DNA from: an uncultured Christensenellaceae bacterium
GTDB lineage: Bacteria; Bacillota; Clostridia; Christensenellales; Christensenellaceae
Direction of reading: 5' to 3'
DNA length: 30,292 bases
Assembly: GCA_934555865.1 (NCBI GenBank)
Contig: CAKTFI010000012.1
Span: forward strand, 1 to 30,292
The position numbers were made by a program, and so were the translations under genes. Below the pieces are notes generated by a model. That model was not told where the DNA came from. It worked only from the letters and a program-made list of their open reading frames with translations, and did no database searches. Every line of letters starts with the position of its first letter. Position 1 is the first letter of the stretch. Shown piece by piece: positions 1 through 8,395 of this stretch.

Positions 1-87
1 GTGCAGACAACGATGGACACGTACAGCCACCTGTACCCCAACAAGCAGGTGGAGGTAGCCAGACAGCTTGACGGCATTATGCCGTGA
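1..87 (+). CDS. Tyrosine recombinase/integrase, C-terminal end (cut by window start)
   Basis: The first 29 codons of the window are open in frame 1 and end at TGA. The peptide contains TMDTYSHLYP, the usual context of the nucleophilic tyrosine at the C-terminus of phage and ICE-type tyrosine recombinases, which cut and rejoin DNA at attachment sites. The GTG at base 1 is not a start; the gene continues to the left, outside the window. It points at the 3' end of the guaA-like gene 115 bp away. That is typical of an integrase next to its attachment site, and guaA 3' ends are known integration targets. Only the tail is visible, so the subfamily and completeness of the gene cannot be judged. Confidence 0.85.
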   Translation: MQTTMDTYSHLYPNKQVEVARQLDGIMP

Positions 88-135
88 GCCTCTGGCTACA
101 AAAATCGCTGCAAATGTAGCCGATTTGTAGCCACC
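88..135. repeat. Short inverted/direct repeats beside the integrase end
   Basis: GGCTACA at 94-100 is the inverse of TGTAGCC at 115-121, and TGTAGCC recurs at 126-132. Small repeats like these between an integrase gene and its target can be recombinase arm-binding sites or part of an attachment site. This role is inference from position. Confidence 0.4.
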
Positions 136-185
136 AAAAAAGAAAAATCCTGAAAAACGCTGTATTACCAACGCTTTTCAGGATT
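136..185 (-). terminator. Intrinsic terminator after the stand-alone GMP synthetase gene
   Basis: An 11-bp perfect stem (AATCCTGAAAA at 146-156 with TTTTCAGGATT at 175-185) lies just past the stop codon at 203. Read leftward, it is followed by a U-rich tract (complement of A-rich 136-147). This is a good rho-independent terminator for the leftward gene. Confidence 0.8.
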
Positions 186-202
186 CGGAAAACACGAAAT
201 AT

Positions 203-1180
203 TTATTCCCACTCGATCGTGCCCACGGGCTTCGGCGTGAGGTCATAGACCACGCGGTTGATGCCGGGGACTTCGGCCGTGATGCGCGCCGTGATCTTGT
301 GCAGGAGGGGATAGGGGATCTCCTCGATCGTGGCGGTCATGGCGTCCTTCGTGTTGACGGCACGGAGGATGGCCGGCCAGCCCTCATAGCGCTTGCCGTC
401 CTTGACGCCGACGCTCTTGAAGTCGGGGACGGAGATGAAATACTGCCAGACCTTGCCTGCCAGGCCCGCGTTCGCAAATTCCTCGCGCAGGATGGCGTCC
501 GCTTCGCGCAGGGCGTGCAGACGGTCGCGCGTGATCGCGCTCAAGCAGCGCACGCCGAGGCCGGGGCCGGGGAAGGGCTGCCGCTCGACCATGGAGGTGG
601 GCAGGCCCAGTGCCTTGCCGACGACGCGTACCTCGTCCTTATAGAGCAGGCGAAGCGGCTCGACGAGCGCAAACTGCATGTCCTCGGGCAGGCCGCCGAC
701 ATTGTGATGCGCCTTGACGCCCTTGCTTTCCAGGATATCGGGATAGATCGTGCCCTGGGCGAGGAAGGAGATGCCTTCGAGCTTCTTGGCCTCCTCGTCA
801 AACACCTTGATGAACTCGCCGCCGATGATCTTGCGCTTGGCTTCTGGGTCGGAGACGCCGGCGAGCAGGTCGAGGAAGCGGTCGGTCGCGTCGACATAGA
901 CGAGGTTGGCGTCCAGCTGGTTCTTGAAGACCTCGATGACCTGTTCGCTTTCGCCTTTGCGCATCAGGCCGTGATTGACATGGACGCAGACGAGCTGTTT
1001 GCCGATCGCGCGGATGAGCAGCGCGGCGACGACCGAGCTGTCCACCCCGCCGGAGAGGGCGAGCAGCACCTTTTTGTCGCCGACCTGTGCGCGGACGGCG
1101 GCGACTTGCTCGGCAATGAACGCCTCCGCCTGTGCGGGCGTTTCGATGCGGGCCATGGTTTCAGGGCGCATATTGTTCAT
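203..1180 (-). CDS. Stand-alone GMP synthetase ATP-pyrophosphatase subunit (GuaA C-terminal half)
   Basis: The predicted 325-residue protein adenylates XMP and aminates it to GMP. It has the PP-loop SGGVDSS at residues 43-49, the conserved HHNVGGLPE, and the GuaA dimerisation region ending in GTIEWE. It covers only the synthetase half: the class I glutaminase domain of bimodular GuaA is absent. The start at 1180 is chosen because AGGAGG sits 7 bases upstream; the longer open frame to 1528 has no GuaA homology. Archaeal-type GuaA is split into two subunits, so this one may use a separate amidotransferase partner or free ammonia; no partner is visible here. A complete guaA lies at 2205-3731, making this a paralogue. 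An integrase ends just past its 3' end. Function in GMP synthesis is likely, but a changed substrate cannot be excluded. Confidence 0.9.
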   Translation of the reverse strand: MNNMRPETMARIETPAQAEAFIAEQVAAVRAQVGDKKVLLALSGGVDSSVVAALLIRAIGKQLVCVHVNHGLMRKGESEQVIEVFKNQLDANLVYVDATDRFLDLLAGVSDPEAKRKIIGGEFIKVFDEEAKKLEGISFLAQGTIYPDILESKGVKAHHNVGGLPEDMQFALVEPLRLLYKDEVRVVGKALGLPTSMVERQPFPGPGLGVRCLSAITRDRLHALREADAILREEFANAGLAGKVWQYFISVPDFKSVGVKDGKRYEGWPAILRAVNTKDAMTATIEEIPYPLLHKITARITAEVPGINRVVYDLTPKPVGTIEWE

Positions 1181-1223
1181 AGTAAACCTCCTAAAAAGGA
1201 TCATAGATGATTGAAACGCCTCT

Positions 1224-1253
1224 ATTGTAGCATAGGAGGGGGCGGCTTGGCAA
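1224..1253 (-). promoter_or_regulatory. Probable promoter of the stand-alone GMP synthetase gene
   Basis: Read leftward, TTGCCA (complement of 1248-1253) and TACAAT (complement of 1224-1229) are separated by 18 bp, each one mismatch from sigma-A consensus. Transcription would start near 1217, about 37 bases before the ATG. Confidence 0.5.
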
Positions 1254-1314
1254 TCGGGAGGTGAAAAAGAAGGGGAGCGCCTAAGGGAGAAGAGCAGGGA
1301 TGTACAAAATTTAT

Positions 1315-1980
1315 TTATCGGCATCTGTTTTGCAGGGTGGAATATACGGCGTTGACAGCCTCGATATAGCAGGAAAAGGAGGGGTGTTTGCCAGAGATGA
1401 GATAGGCGGGAAGTAGGTATTTGTTTTTGATCGCCAGATATTGTTCTCGAACAAGAGGCCATTCCCCGCAGTCTTTGATATAGGCTGCTTTTTCCCGGAG
1501 CTTTTCGGAGTTTGGAGCCTTGTTCCAATAATACCCATCACAAAGAGCATTTCTTGTTTTCTCGTGTATCAACCGATAAACGCCGTTGTCATCCAAAAAA
1601 GTGATGCAGATATCTATGGAAAATTCCGTGGGATTCCCGGTTTCGAAATGGAACTTTTTCGTCGTAAGAGAGGAGGTAGAGTCTTCGCAATCACCCAAAC
1701 AATGCGAATTAAGAACTTGGTTTAGGGCTTTTCTTGCGCATTCCTTGATCGTTCGGCGATCATGAATATTTTCGCAACGCACGATTTCCAGATTGTAGTC
1801 CAAATCAATGGGTTGTGATGCATTCTGCGTGATGAGGTTTCGCGCACCACTGCCGACAAGATAGAAATTGGCACCAATATTGTAATTCTCCTTGAGTAGG
1901 TGGCAAAAATCTTGCATGATTTTCCCGCATAGATGGCGAACGCGGCTTAGATAGCTCTTGTCTTCCACATATTTGAACAT
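1315..1980 (-). CDS. Lone polymerase-beta-fold nucleotidyltransferase-like protein, function unknown
   Basis: The predicted 221-residue cytoplasmic protein shows the nucleotidyltransferase pattern: LVGSGARN at residues 41-48, then DLD with acidic residues at 59 and 61, and a third acidic residue at 123 in FSIDICI. Such enzymes transfer a nucleotide from an NTP to a protein, RNA or small molecule. The C-terminal third is helical and rich in K, Y and W, perhaps a substrate or HEPN-like helper region. Start 1980 is preferred over 2007 because AAGGAG lies about 7 bases upstream. Base composition is clearly more AT-rich than all neighbours, with codons such as AAT, TTT and ATA, suggesting acquisition by transfer. 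It sits between two guaA paralogues near an integrase. Candidate roles are toxin/antitoxin, defence or tRNA modification; the sequence does not decide. Confidence 0.7.
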   Translation of the reverse strand: MFKYVEDKSYLSRVRHLCGKIMQDFCHLLKENYNIGANFYLVGSGARNLITQNASQPIDLDYNLEIVRCENIHDRRTIKECARKALNQVLNSHCLGDCEDSTSSLTTKKFHFETGNPTEFSIDICITFLDDNGVYRLIHEKTRNALCDGYYWNKAPNSEKLREKAAYIKDCGEWPLVREQYLAIKNKYLLPAYLISGKHPSFSCYIEAVNAVYSTLQNRCR

Positions 1981-2204
1981 AGGAACTCCTTTCTTCCCCC
2001 CAACCATTCCATTTTCATCTTGTGATAAAAATCATTATAATATAGCAGAAGCAGGAAATAAGCGCAAGCGCTTTTTCGAAAAACTATGCATGAAATTTCA
2101 AATTTCTCGGCCCATATGTCCATATAAAAACAGGACGCGCGCCGCCGAGAGTTGCCCGGCGGGCGTGTCCTGTGGGTGGGTCATTCAATGCGGGGAAGGA
2201 AGGC
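1981..2204. other. Intergenic stretch between nucleotidyltransferase gene and guaA
   Basis: AT-rich near the nucleotidyltransferase gene. A leftward TATAAT (complement of 2034-2039) could be its -10 box, but no convincing -35 is seen. The guaA terminator occupies 2126-2172. No further gene is supported. Confidence 0.5.
2126..2172 (-). terminator. Intrinsic terminator of guaA
   Basis: A GC-rich hairpin has outer arms ACAGGAC (2130-2136) and GTCCTGT (2166-2172), with an inner CCGCC/GGCGG stem. Read leftward it runs into U residues (complement of AAAAA at 2126-2130). It ends the dapF-guaA transcript and isolates the nucleotidyltransferase gene. Confidence 0.8.
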
Positions 2205-3731
2205 TTACTCCCATTCCACGGTTGCTGGGGGCTTGCCCGTGATGTCGTAGACCACGCGGTTGACATGCGGGACCTCATTGACGATGCGGGAGGAGACCCG
2301 GCCCAGGATCTCATAGGGGACCTCGGCGAAGGTGCAGGTCATGAAGTCGCTTGTGTGGATGGCGCGCAGCGCGACGGTGTAGTCATAGGTGCGGCCGTCG
2401 CCCATCACGCCGACCGAGCGGACATTGGTGAGTACGGCGAAGTACTGGTGCGCGCCGTAGTGCGCGGCCTCGAGTTCCTCGCGGAAGATCGCGTCGGCAT
2501 CGCGCAGGATGTCCAGCTTTTCGCGGGTGATGTCGCCGATGACGCGGATGGCCAGGCCGGGGCCGGGGAAGGGCTGCCGTTCGACGAGCGCGTCCGGCAG
2601 GCCGAGGCGGTGGCCAAGCACGCGGACCTCGTCCTTAAACAGGCCGCGCAGCGGTTCGACAATGCCCTTGAAATCCATGCGTTCCGGCAGGCCGCCGACA
2701 TTGTGGTGGCTCTTGATCGTGGCGGAATTGTTCGCGCCTGATTCGATGACATCCGGATAGATCGTGCCCTGCGCGAGGAAGTCGATGCCGTGGAGTTTTC
2801 GGGCTTCCTCTTCGAACACGGCGATGAATTCCGCGCCGATGATCTTGCGCTTGGTCTCCGGGTCGGTCACGCCGGCCAGCTTGGAAAGAAAGCGGTCCTG
2901 CGCATTGACGCGGATGAAGTGCAGGTCTCGCCCGGCGAACGCCGCCTCGACCTCGTCGCCCTCGTTCTTGCGCAGCAGGCCGTGGTCGACAAAGACGCAG
3001 AACAGCTGCCCCGGCACGGCCTTGGACAGCAGCGCCGCGCAGACCGAGGAATCTACTCCGCCGGACAGGCCGAGCAGGATGCGCCCCTCGCCCACGCGCG
3101 CGCGGATGGCCTGCACCTGCGTTTCGATGAAGTCATCCATCGTGTAATCGCCCGCGGCGCCGCAGACATTGTACAGGAAATTGTGCAGGATCTCGGTGCC
3201 GTGCGCGGTGTGCTCGACCTCCGGGTGGAACTGCACGCCATAGAGCTTGCGCGCCGGGTTGGCGATGGCGGCGTTGGGACAATTGTCCGAATGCGCGATG
3301 GAGACAAAGCCCTCCGGCAGGCCGACGACCTGGTCCGTATGGCTCATGAGCGTGGTCTGGTGCGCGTCCAACCCGGCAAAGAGGGCAGAGGCCGGGTCAA
3401 CCGTGACTTCGGTCGTGCCGTATTCGCGCAGGGCGGCGGGCTGCACATCGCCGTGCAGCGTGTAGCACATGAGCTGTAGGCCATAGCAGATGCCGAGGAC
3501 GGGGATGCCGAGCGAGAACAGTTCCGGGTTGCAGCGCGGCGCGCTCTCCTCATAGACGCTGTTGGGGCCGCCGGTGAAGATGATGCCGATCGGGTTCATA
3601 GCCCGGATCTCCTCGATGGGCAGGTTGCCCGGCTTGATGAGGGACAGGACATTGCATTCGCGGACGCGGCGGGCGATCAGTTCTTTATATTGTCCGCCGA
3701 AATCCAGCACAAGAATGGTTTGGTTGCTCAT
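2205..3731 (-). CDS. guaA: GMP synthase (glutamine-hydrolysing), bimodular
   Basis: The 508-residue enzyme converts XMP, ATP and glutamine to GMP, the last step of the guanine branch of purine synthesis. Residues 1-190 form the class I glutaminase domain, with nucleophile Cys82 in GICYGLQ and the His169/Glu171 pair in QFHPEVE. Residues 200-390 form the PP-ATPase domain with SGGVDSS at 223-229, and the dimerisation domain ends in ATVEWE. Length and all catalytic residues match the family. The ATG overlaps the dapF stop by four bases (ATGA, 3728-3731), so translation is probably coupled to dapF. A terminator follows at 2126-2172. A second, synthetase-only paralogue lies downstream at 203-1180. 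Confidence 0.98.
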   Translation of the reverse strand: MSNQTILVLDFGGQYKELIARRVRECNVLSLIKPGNLPIEEIRAMNPIGIIFTGGPNSVYEESAPRCNPELFSLGIPVLGICYGLQLMCYTLHGDVQPAALREYGTTEVTVDPASALFAGLDAHQTTLMSHTDQVVGLPEGFVSIAHSDNCPNAAIANPARKLYGVQFHPEVEHTAHGTEILHNFLYNVCGAAGDYTMDDFIETQVQAIRARVGEGRILLGLSGGVDSSVCAALLSKAVPGQLFCVFVDHGLLRKNEGDEVEAAFAGRDLHFIRVNAQDRFLSKLAGVTDPETKRKIIGAEFIAVFEEEARKLHGIDFLAQGTIYPDVIESGANNSATIKSHHNVGGLPERMDFKGIVEPLRGLFKDEVRVLGHRLGLPDALVERQPFPGPGLAIRVIGDITREKLDILRDADAIFREELEAAHYGAHQYFAVLTNVRSVGVMGDGRTYDYTVALRAIHTSDFMTCTFAEVPYEILGRVSSRIVNEVPHVNRVVYDITGKPPATVEWE

Positions 3732-4570
3732 AGAGTGATGACTCCTTCAAAAACTTCGGTCGCCGGGCCCTGCATGGTGACGCCGGCGTCGGTATAGCAG
3801 ATGGAAAGTTCCCCGCCAGCGAGCTGCACGCGGATGGGCTCTCCCTTTTGGAAGAAGCCGTTTTCCACGGCGGCGACGACGCTGGCGCAGGCGCCCGTCC
3901 CACAGGCGAGCGTTTCGCCGCTCCCGCGTTCCCACACACGCATTTTGATGGTGCGGTCGGGAAGAATGTTGCAGAATTCGGTGTTGACCCGCTCGGGGAA
4001 GAGGGGGGAATGCTCGAACTGCGGCCCCAGGTGCGCGAGGTCGATCGTGTCGACATCGTCCTGCCAGAAGAGGACACAGTGTGGGTTGCCCATGGAGACG
4101 CAGGTGATGGCATAGGTGCCGCCCGCGATGTCCACCGGGCGGGAGACGACAGCTTCCCCGGGGAGCGCCGCGGGGATGGCCGCGGGGGAGAGGATGGCCC
4201 GTCCCATGTCGACCTTGACGGAAGCGACCTTGCCGTCCTGCACGGTGAGGGAAAGGGACTTGACGCCGCTCTGCGTTTCGACCGTGAGGCGGTCGCCCGA
4301 CACATAGCCGTGGTCATAGAGGTATTTCGCGACGCAGCGGATGCCGTTGCCGCACATCTTGCCCTCGCTCCCGTCGATGTTGAAGATGCGCATCTGTGCA
4401 TCGGCGACAGAGGAGGGGCCGATCAGGATGATGCCGTCGCCCCCGACGCCGAAGTGGCGGTCAGAAAGGCGGGGAGCCAGTGTTTCCGGCGACGGGATGG
4501 GCTGCCGGAAGCAGTCCAGGTAGACATAGTCGTTGCCGCAGCCGTGCATTTTGGTGAAGTGCAGTTGCAT
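3728..4570 (-). CDS. dapF: Diaminopimelate epimerase
   Basis: The 280-residue enzyme interconverts LL- and meso-diaminopimelate, supplying lysine and peptidoglycan precursors. Family motifs are intact: [10 protein letters not shown] near the N-terminus, catalytic Cys73 in MCGNGIRC, and catalytic Cys223 in ACGTGACAS. Start 4570 is chosen because the protein then begins [10 protein letters not shown], as in the family, with AAGGAG about 8 bases upstream; the open frame extends to 4600 without support. It overlaps guaA by four bases, an uncommon pairing that places a cell-wall gene in a purine/nitrogen cluster. A perfect leftward TATAAT lies 42 bases upstream, so the pair probably has its own promoter. 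Confidence 0.97.
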   Translation of the reverse strand: MQLHFTKMHGCGNDYVYLDCFRQPIPSPETLAPRLSDRHFGVGGDGIILIGPSSVADAQMRIFNIDGSEGKMCGNGIRCVAKYLYDHGYVSGDRLTVETQSGVKSLSLTVQDGKVASVKVDMGRAILSPAAIPAALPGEAVVSRPVDIAGGTYAITCVSMGNPHCVLFWQDDVDTIDLAHLGPQFEHSPLFPERVNTEFCNILPDRTIKMRVWERGSGETLACGTGACASVVAAVENGFFQKGEPIRVQLAGGELSICYTDAGVTMQGPATEVFEGVITL

Positions 4571-4611
4571 ACGAGCGCTCCTTTCCGGGGTAGAATTCAA
4601 ATTTACCCTCT

Positions 4612-4617
4612 ATTATA
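4612..4617 (-). promoter_or_regulatory. -10 box of the dapF-guaA promoter
   Basis: Read leftward this is TATAAT, in the AT-rich gap between the ANTAR gene and dapF. The -35 region at 17-18 bp spacing is only a T run, so promoter strength is uncertain. A TTGACA further upstream is too distant (about 40 bp) to pair with it. Confidence 0.45.
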
Positions 4618-4659
4618 GCAAACTTTTTGCAAGAAAAAAACTGAAAATTTCAAAAAATG

Positions 4660-5250
4660 TCAATTGTCATAGGTCTTGCGGATATGCTCGGCGATGACCT
4701 TTTTGGAGACGCGCAGGTTCATGGCCTGCCGCTCGATGTAGCGGTGCGCCTGCGCCTCGCTCATGCCGAGGTACTGCATGAGCAGGTATTTGGCGCGGTC
4801 GATGGTGCGCAGCGCGTCCATCCGGCGCAGGAGGTCGGCGTTTTCCTGCCGCAGCGCGGCGAGCGAGCGCTGAGAGGCCTCGACGCGGGAGAGCGCGCAC
4901 AGCATGTCTGCGCGGCCGCAGGGCAGGGGCAGCAGCCCGATGCCCGCCGCCAGCGCGCGCGGGAGCAGGGAGTGCAGCAGCGATTCCTCCGCCAAAAGCA
5001 GGGCGTCCCCAATGCGCTTGCCCAAAAATTCCCGGCAGAATTCCAGCCCAAGTGCGTCCGCAAGCGGCACCTCCGCGATGCACAGCGAAAAATGCTGGTC
5101 CACGAGCAGGCTGCGCGCCTGTGCACAGCTCCCGGCGAAGGTACAGGGCACCTGGGCGAACGGGGTGTCCGCCACCTGTGCCAGAAAGCGGTCTAAAAAG
5201 GCGGGGTCTGCGCTTAGAAGAAGCAGGTTGTGCAGCATGGAATCGGGCAA
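4660..5250 (-). CDS. ANTAR-domain RNA-binding antitermination regulator with degenerate receiver
   Basis: The 196-residue protein has an N-terminal receiver-like region (about 5-115), a coiled-coil linker rich in L, A, R and Q (about 120-148), and an ANTAR domain (about 145-191) containing AKYLLMQYLGMSEAQAHRYI. ANTAR domains bind paired hexaloop RNA hairpins and prevent terminator formation. The usual phospho-acceptor aspartate appears replaced: the beta-3 segment reads SLCIAEVPL, with Glu60 at or near that position, so control may not be by phosphorylation. The start is the TTG at 5250, with AAGGAG 9 bases upstream; the ATG at 5238 would put the SD about 21 bases away. It follows purA across a strong terminator (5281-5322). 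A matching RNA target lies before glnN at 8397-8451. ANTAR regulators linked to type III glutamine synthetase are known in ruminococci. Confidence 0.9.
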   Translation of the reverse strand: MPDSMLHNLLLLSADPAFLDRFLAQVADTPFAQVPCTFAGSCAQARSLLVDQHFSLCIAEVPLADALGLEFCREFLGKRIGDALLLAEESLLHSLLPRALAAGIGLLPLPCGRADMLCALSRVEASQRSLAALRQENADLLRRMDALRTIDRAKYLLMQYLGMSEAQAHRYIERQAMNLRVSKKVIAEHIRKTYDN

Positions 5251-5280
5251 AGGGAGTCACTCCTTTCGGGAAAACTGTCC

Positions 5281-5322
5281 AAAAAACGAGAATACGGAAA
5301 TGCAGGGTCGCATTTCCGTATT
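5281..5322 (-). terminator. Strong intrinsic terminator between purA and the ANTAR gene
   Basis: A perfect 13-bp stem (AATACGGAAATGC at 5291-5303 with its complement at 5310-5322) encloses a 6-base loop. Read leftward, CTCG and then six U residues follow (complement of 5281-5286). It should end most purB-purA transcripts and limit read-through into the ANTAR gene. Confidence 0.85.
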
Positions 5323-5337
5323 GCAGGGGAAAACCGC

Positions 5338-6612
5338 TTAGAGGGCGATGTATTCGCTGCGCTCCGCACCTACGGAAACATAGGCGATCGGGCAGTTCAT
5401 TTCGCGCTCGATGTAGCGGATATAGTCGATGGCTGCCTGCGGAAGTTCCTCCAGCTTTTTGCACTTGGAGATGTCGCCGGAGAAGCCGGGCAGGTATTCA
5501 TAGACCGGCTTGGCCTTCAAAAGGCGTTCGCCCGTCGGGAACTCGCGCGTGATCTCGCCGTCGACCTCATAGGCGACGCAGACCGGGATCTTGTCCATGC
5601 CGGAGAGGACATCGAGCTTGGTGAGCGCCAGCTCGGTCGCACCCTGCACCATCACGCCGTAGCGGGAGGCGACGACATCGAAGCCGCCGACGCGCCGCGG
5701 ACGGCCGGTCGCTGCGCCGAATTCCGCGCCTGCGCCGCGCAGGGCGTCCGCCTCTTCGCCGAAGAATTCCGCCGTGAACGGGCCCTCGCCGACGCAGCTC
5801 GAATAGGCCTTGATGACGCCGATGACCTTGTCCAGCTTCTGGAAGGGGATGCCGGCGCCGATCGGGGCATAGGCCGCGATGGTGGAGGAGGAGGAAGTGT
5901 AGGGATAGATGCCAAAGTCGATGTCGCGCAGCGCGCCGAGCTGTGCCTCGAACATGATGCTCTTGTCGTGCGCGATGGCGTCGGACAGGTAGTAGGTCGT
6001 GTCGCAGATGTACTGCTTTAACGGGTCGCCATAGGTCTTGAGCCAGGCGAGCATGTCCTCGGTGCGGATCGCATCGGCGTGATAGCCGTCGTGCACCGTG
6101 AGGTTCTTCCATTCGACGATGCCCGCGACCTTCTTTTCAAGCGCGGCGGGATCCATCAGCAGGTCGCCCATGCGGATGCCCTTCTTCATGTATTTGTCGG
6201 CATAGACCGGCGCGATGCCGCGGCGGGTGGAGCCGAATTTGGCATCGCCCAGGCGGTCCTCCTCGAGGATGTCCATCTGCTTGTGATAGGGCATGCAGAT
6301 GATTGCCTTGTCGCTGATGCGCAGGTTGGCGGGCGTGATGTGGACGCCCTTTTCCTCGAGGCGCGCAAGCTCGCCCACCAGGTGCTCGATGTCGATGACC
6401 ATGCCGTTGCCCATGACATTGACGGTCGTGTCGCGCAGGATGCCCGAGGGCAGCAGGTTCAGGATGAACTTGCCCTTTTCATTGACAACGGTGTGCCCGG
6501 CGTTGTTGCCGCCCTGATAGCGGCTCACGATGTCGTAATCTGCGGAAAGCAGGTCGACCATGCGGCCCTTGCCTTCATCGCCCCAGTTGATGCCTACGAT
6601 TGCTGTTACCAT
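5338..6612 (-). CDS. purA: Adenylosuccinate synthetase
   Basis: The 424-residue enzyme joins IMP and aspartate using GTP to form adenylosuccinate, the first step of the AMP branch. The N-terminus has the GTP-binding GDEGKG loop (residues 11-16) and the GGNNAGHT segment with the catalytic histidine; TRRGIAP is also present. Length and order match the family. The ATG at 6612 is preceded by GAGGT at suitable spacing. It lies 78 bp downstream of purB on the same strand. The gap holds a GGCCCC/GGGGCC hairpin (6660-6673) without a U tract, so the genes are probably co-transcribed. A strong terminator follows 15 bases past the stop. Confidence 0.98.
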   Translation of the reverse strand: MVTAIVGINWGDEGKGRMVDLLSADYDIVSRYQGGNNAGHTVVNEKGKFILNLLPSGILRDTTVNVMGNGMVIDIEHLVGELARLEEKGVHITPANLRISDKAIICMPYHKQMDILEEDRLGDAKFGSTRRGIAPVYADKYMKKGIRMGDLLMDPAALEKKVAGIVEWKNLTVHDGYHADAIRTEDMLAWLKTYGDPLKQYICDTTYYLSDAIAHDKSIMFEAQLGALRDIDFGIYPYTSSSSTIAAYAPIGAGIPFQKLDKVIGVIKAYSSCVGEGPFTAEFFGEEADALRGAGAEFGAATGRPRRVGGFDVVASRYGVMVQGATELALTKLDVLSGMDKIPVCVAYEVDGEITREFPTGERLLKAKPVYEYLPGFSGDISKCKKLEELPQAAIDYIRYIEREMNCPIAYVSVGAERSEYIAL

Positions 6613-6690
6613 GACAATACCTCACTTTGTTTGAGAAAATGGTTGTATACGGTGGTTTCGGCCCCGTGGGGCCAGGAGTTTTTCAAAGGA

Positions 6691-8124
6691 TCAGACGGTG
6701 ATCTCGACCGAGACGCCGAGGGCGTCCTTATTTTCGGCAAGCACCGGCTCGACGAAGTCGCGCAGGAATTCCTCGGTCTGCTCTGCCGCGCGGCCGGTGA
6801 AGTTGCCGAACTGCATGAGGCCGGAAAGCTCCTCCTGCGAAAGGCCGAAGATCGGGTCCGCCAGGATGCGCGCCATGAGGTCGTTTTCCCGGCCGTAGAG
6901 CTTGACCTGCTCCGCCGCCGCGACGGAATGCCGCCGGATAGCTTCGTGCAGCTCCTGCCGGTTGCCGCCCTTCTTGGTGCAGTGCATGAGGATGGCCTCG
7001 GTCGCCATGAAGGGGAGCTCGTCATTTAGGTGCTTTTCGATCATCTTGGGATAGACCTTCATGCCCTCCACGATGTTGATATATAAGGAAAGGATCCCGT
7101 CCACCGCGAGGAAGGCCTCGGGCGTGGAGATGCGGCGGTTGGCCGAGTCGTCGAGCGTGCGCTCGAACCACTGCGTGCTGGCCGTGATGGCCGGGTTCTG
7201 CGCGTCGACGATCACATAGCGCGCGAGCGAGGCAATGCGTTCGCTGCGCATCGGGTTGCGCTTGTACGCCATGGCGGAGGAACCGATCTGCTTGGATTCG
7301 AACGGTTCGTCCACTTCCTTTAGGTGCGAGAGCAGGCGGATGTCGTTGGAGAACTTATGCGCGCTCTGCGCGATGCTTGACAGCACCGAAAGCACATAGA
7401 AGTCCACCTTGCGCGAATAGGTCTGCCCCGCGACGGGGTAGCAGGCGGAAAAGCCCATCTTGGCAGCCACCTTCTTTTCCAGTTCCTTGACCTTTTCGTG
7501 GTCGCCCTCGAACAGCTCGAGGAAGCTGGCGCAGGTGCCCGTCGTGCCCTTGCAGCCGCGCAGTTTCAATTGCGACAACTGGAAATCGAGCTGTGCAAGG
7601 TCCATGAGCAGGTCGTTGAGCCAGAGCGTGGCACGCTTGCCGACCGTGGTGGGCTGCGCCGCCTGGAAATGCGTATAGGCGAGCGTCGGCTGATCCTTAT
7701 AGCGCGCGGCAAAGCGGCTGAGCGCCAAAATGGCGTTTAGCAGCAGGCGGCGGACCTGCATGAGGCCCATCTTCATCTGAATGATGTCCGTGTTGTCGCC
7801 GACGAAGCAGGAAGTCGCCCCAAGGTGCAGGATGCCGGCGGCATCGGGGCATTGCTGCCCATAGGCATAGACATGCGACATGACATCGTGCCGCACTTCC
7901 TTTTCGCGCGCGGCGGCGACTTCGTAGTTGATGTCTTCGGAAAAGTCACGCAGGGACTGGAGCTGTGCTTCGGTGATCGGAAGCCCCAGTTCCTTTTCGG
8001 ATTCCGCGAGGGCAATCCAGAGCTTGCGCCAAGTGCGGAACTTGGTCTCTTCCGAAAAGATATGCTGCATTTCCCGGCTGGCATAACGCCCGCACAGGGG
8101 ATTTTGATAGATGCTGTGATCCAT
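6691..8124 (-). CDS. purB: Adenylosuccinate lyase
   Basis: The predicted 477-residue enzyme acts twice in purine synthesis: it splits fumarate from SAICAR and from adenylosuccinate. The fumarase/aspartase superfamily signature GSSAMAYKRNPMRSER is at residues 281-296, and histidines in RHDVMSH (about 79) and THFQAAQP (about 152) match active-site positions. Start 8124 is chosen because the protein then begins MDHSIYQNP, like relatives, with AGAGAGGA upstream; the 23 extra codons to 8193 lie in the leader. The leader holds a six-GC-pair hairpin with a six-base loop (8142-8159) just before the ribosome site. purA follows on the same strand, and glnN is divergent. Confidence 0.97.
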   Translation of the reverse strand: MDHSIYQNPLCGRYASREMQHIFSEETKFRTWRKLWIALAESEKELGLPITEAQLQSLRDFSEDINYEVAAAREKEVRHDVMSHVYAYGQQCPDAAGILHLGATSCFVGDNTDIIQMKMGLMQVRRLLLNAILALSRFAARYKDQPTLAYTHFQAAQPTTVGKRATLWLNDLLMDLAQLDFQLSQLKLRGCKGTTGTCASFLELFEGDHEKVKELEKKVAAKMGFSACYPVAGQTYSRKVDFYVLSVLSSIAQSAHKFSNDIRLLSHLKEVDEPFESKQIGSSAMAYKRNPMRSERIASLARYVIVDAQNPAITASTQWFERTLDDSANRRISTPEAFLAVDGILSLYINIVEGMKVYPKMIEKHLNDELPFMATEAILMHCTKKGGNRQELHEAIRRHSVAAAEQVKLYGRENDLMARILADPIFGLSQEELSGLMQFGNFTGRAAEQTEEFLRDFVEPVLAENKDALGVSVEITV

Positions 8125-8198
8125 GAAATGCGTCCTCTCTTGCCCCGGCTGGGCGGGGCGCGTTTGCGGGGAAGCGAAAAGTCCGTTTCCCAATCCCT

Positions 8199-8226
8199 AT
8201 TATACATGATTTCTGCAATTTGTACA
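8199..8226 (-). promoter_or_regulatory. Promoter of purB-purA
   Basis: Read leftward: TATAAT (complement of 8199-8204), with TGTACA (complement of 8221-8226) 16 bp upstream as a four-of-six -35. The transcript would start near 8192, giving a leader of about 68 bases. Confidence 0.6.
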
Positions 8227-8356
8227 TGTGTAATTGGGGAAAATCATTCACTTCTGCCCAGAAGATTTTTACACATAGGCGCGAATGCTTCGGCCGACGG
8301 GCAGGCCGCATGGGGAGAGAAATGCACAATACGGCAAAAAAAGTTGCAAAAAAGAG

Positions 8357-8384
8357 TTGACAAACGCCGCGCGCGTGCTATAAT
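8357..8384 (+). promoter_or_regulatory. Consensus sigma-A promoter of glnN
   Basis: TTGACA (8357-8362) and TATAAT (8379-8384) are both perfect, 16 bp apart. Transcription should begin near 8391, immediately before the hexaloop hairpin pair. A perfect promoter followed by a terminator suggests that control is exerted after initiation. Confidence 0.9.
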
Positions 8385-8395
8385 AACCCACATGA

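Noticed and set aside
4640..4662. TTGACA on the - strand near the ANTAR stop as -35 for dapF
   Set aside because: It lies about 40 bp from the only good TATAAT, too far to act with it.
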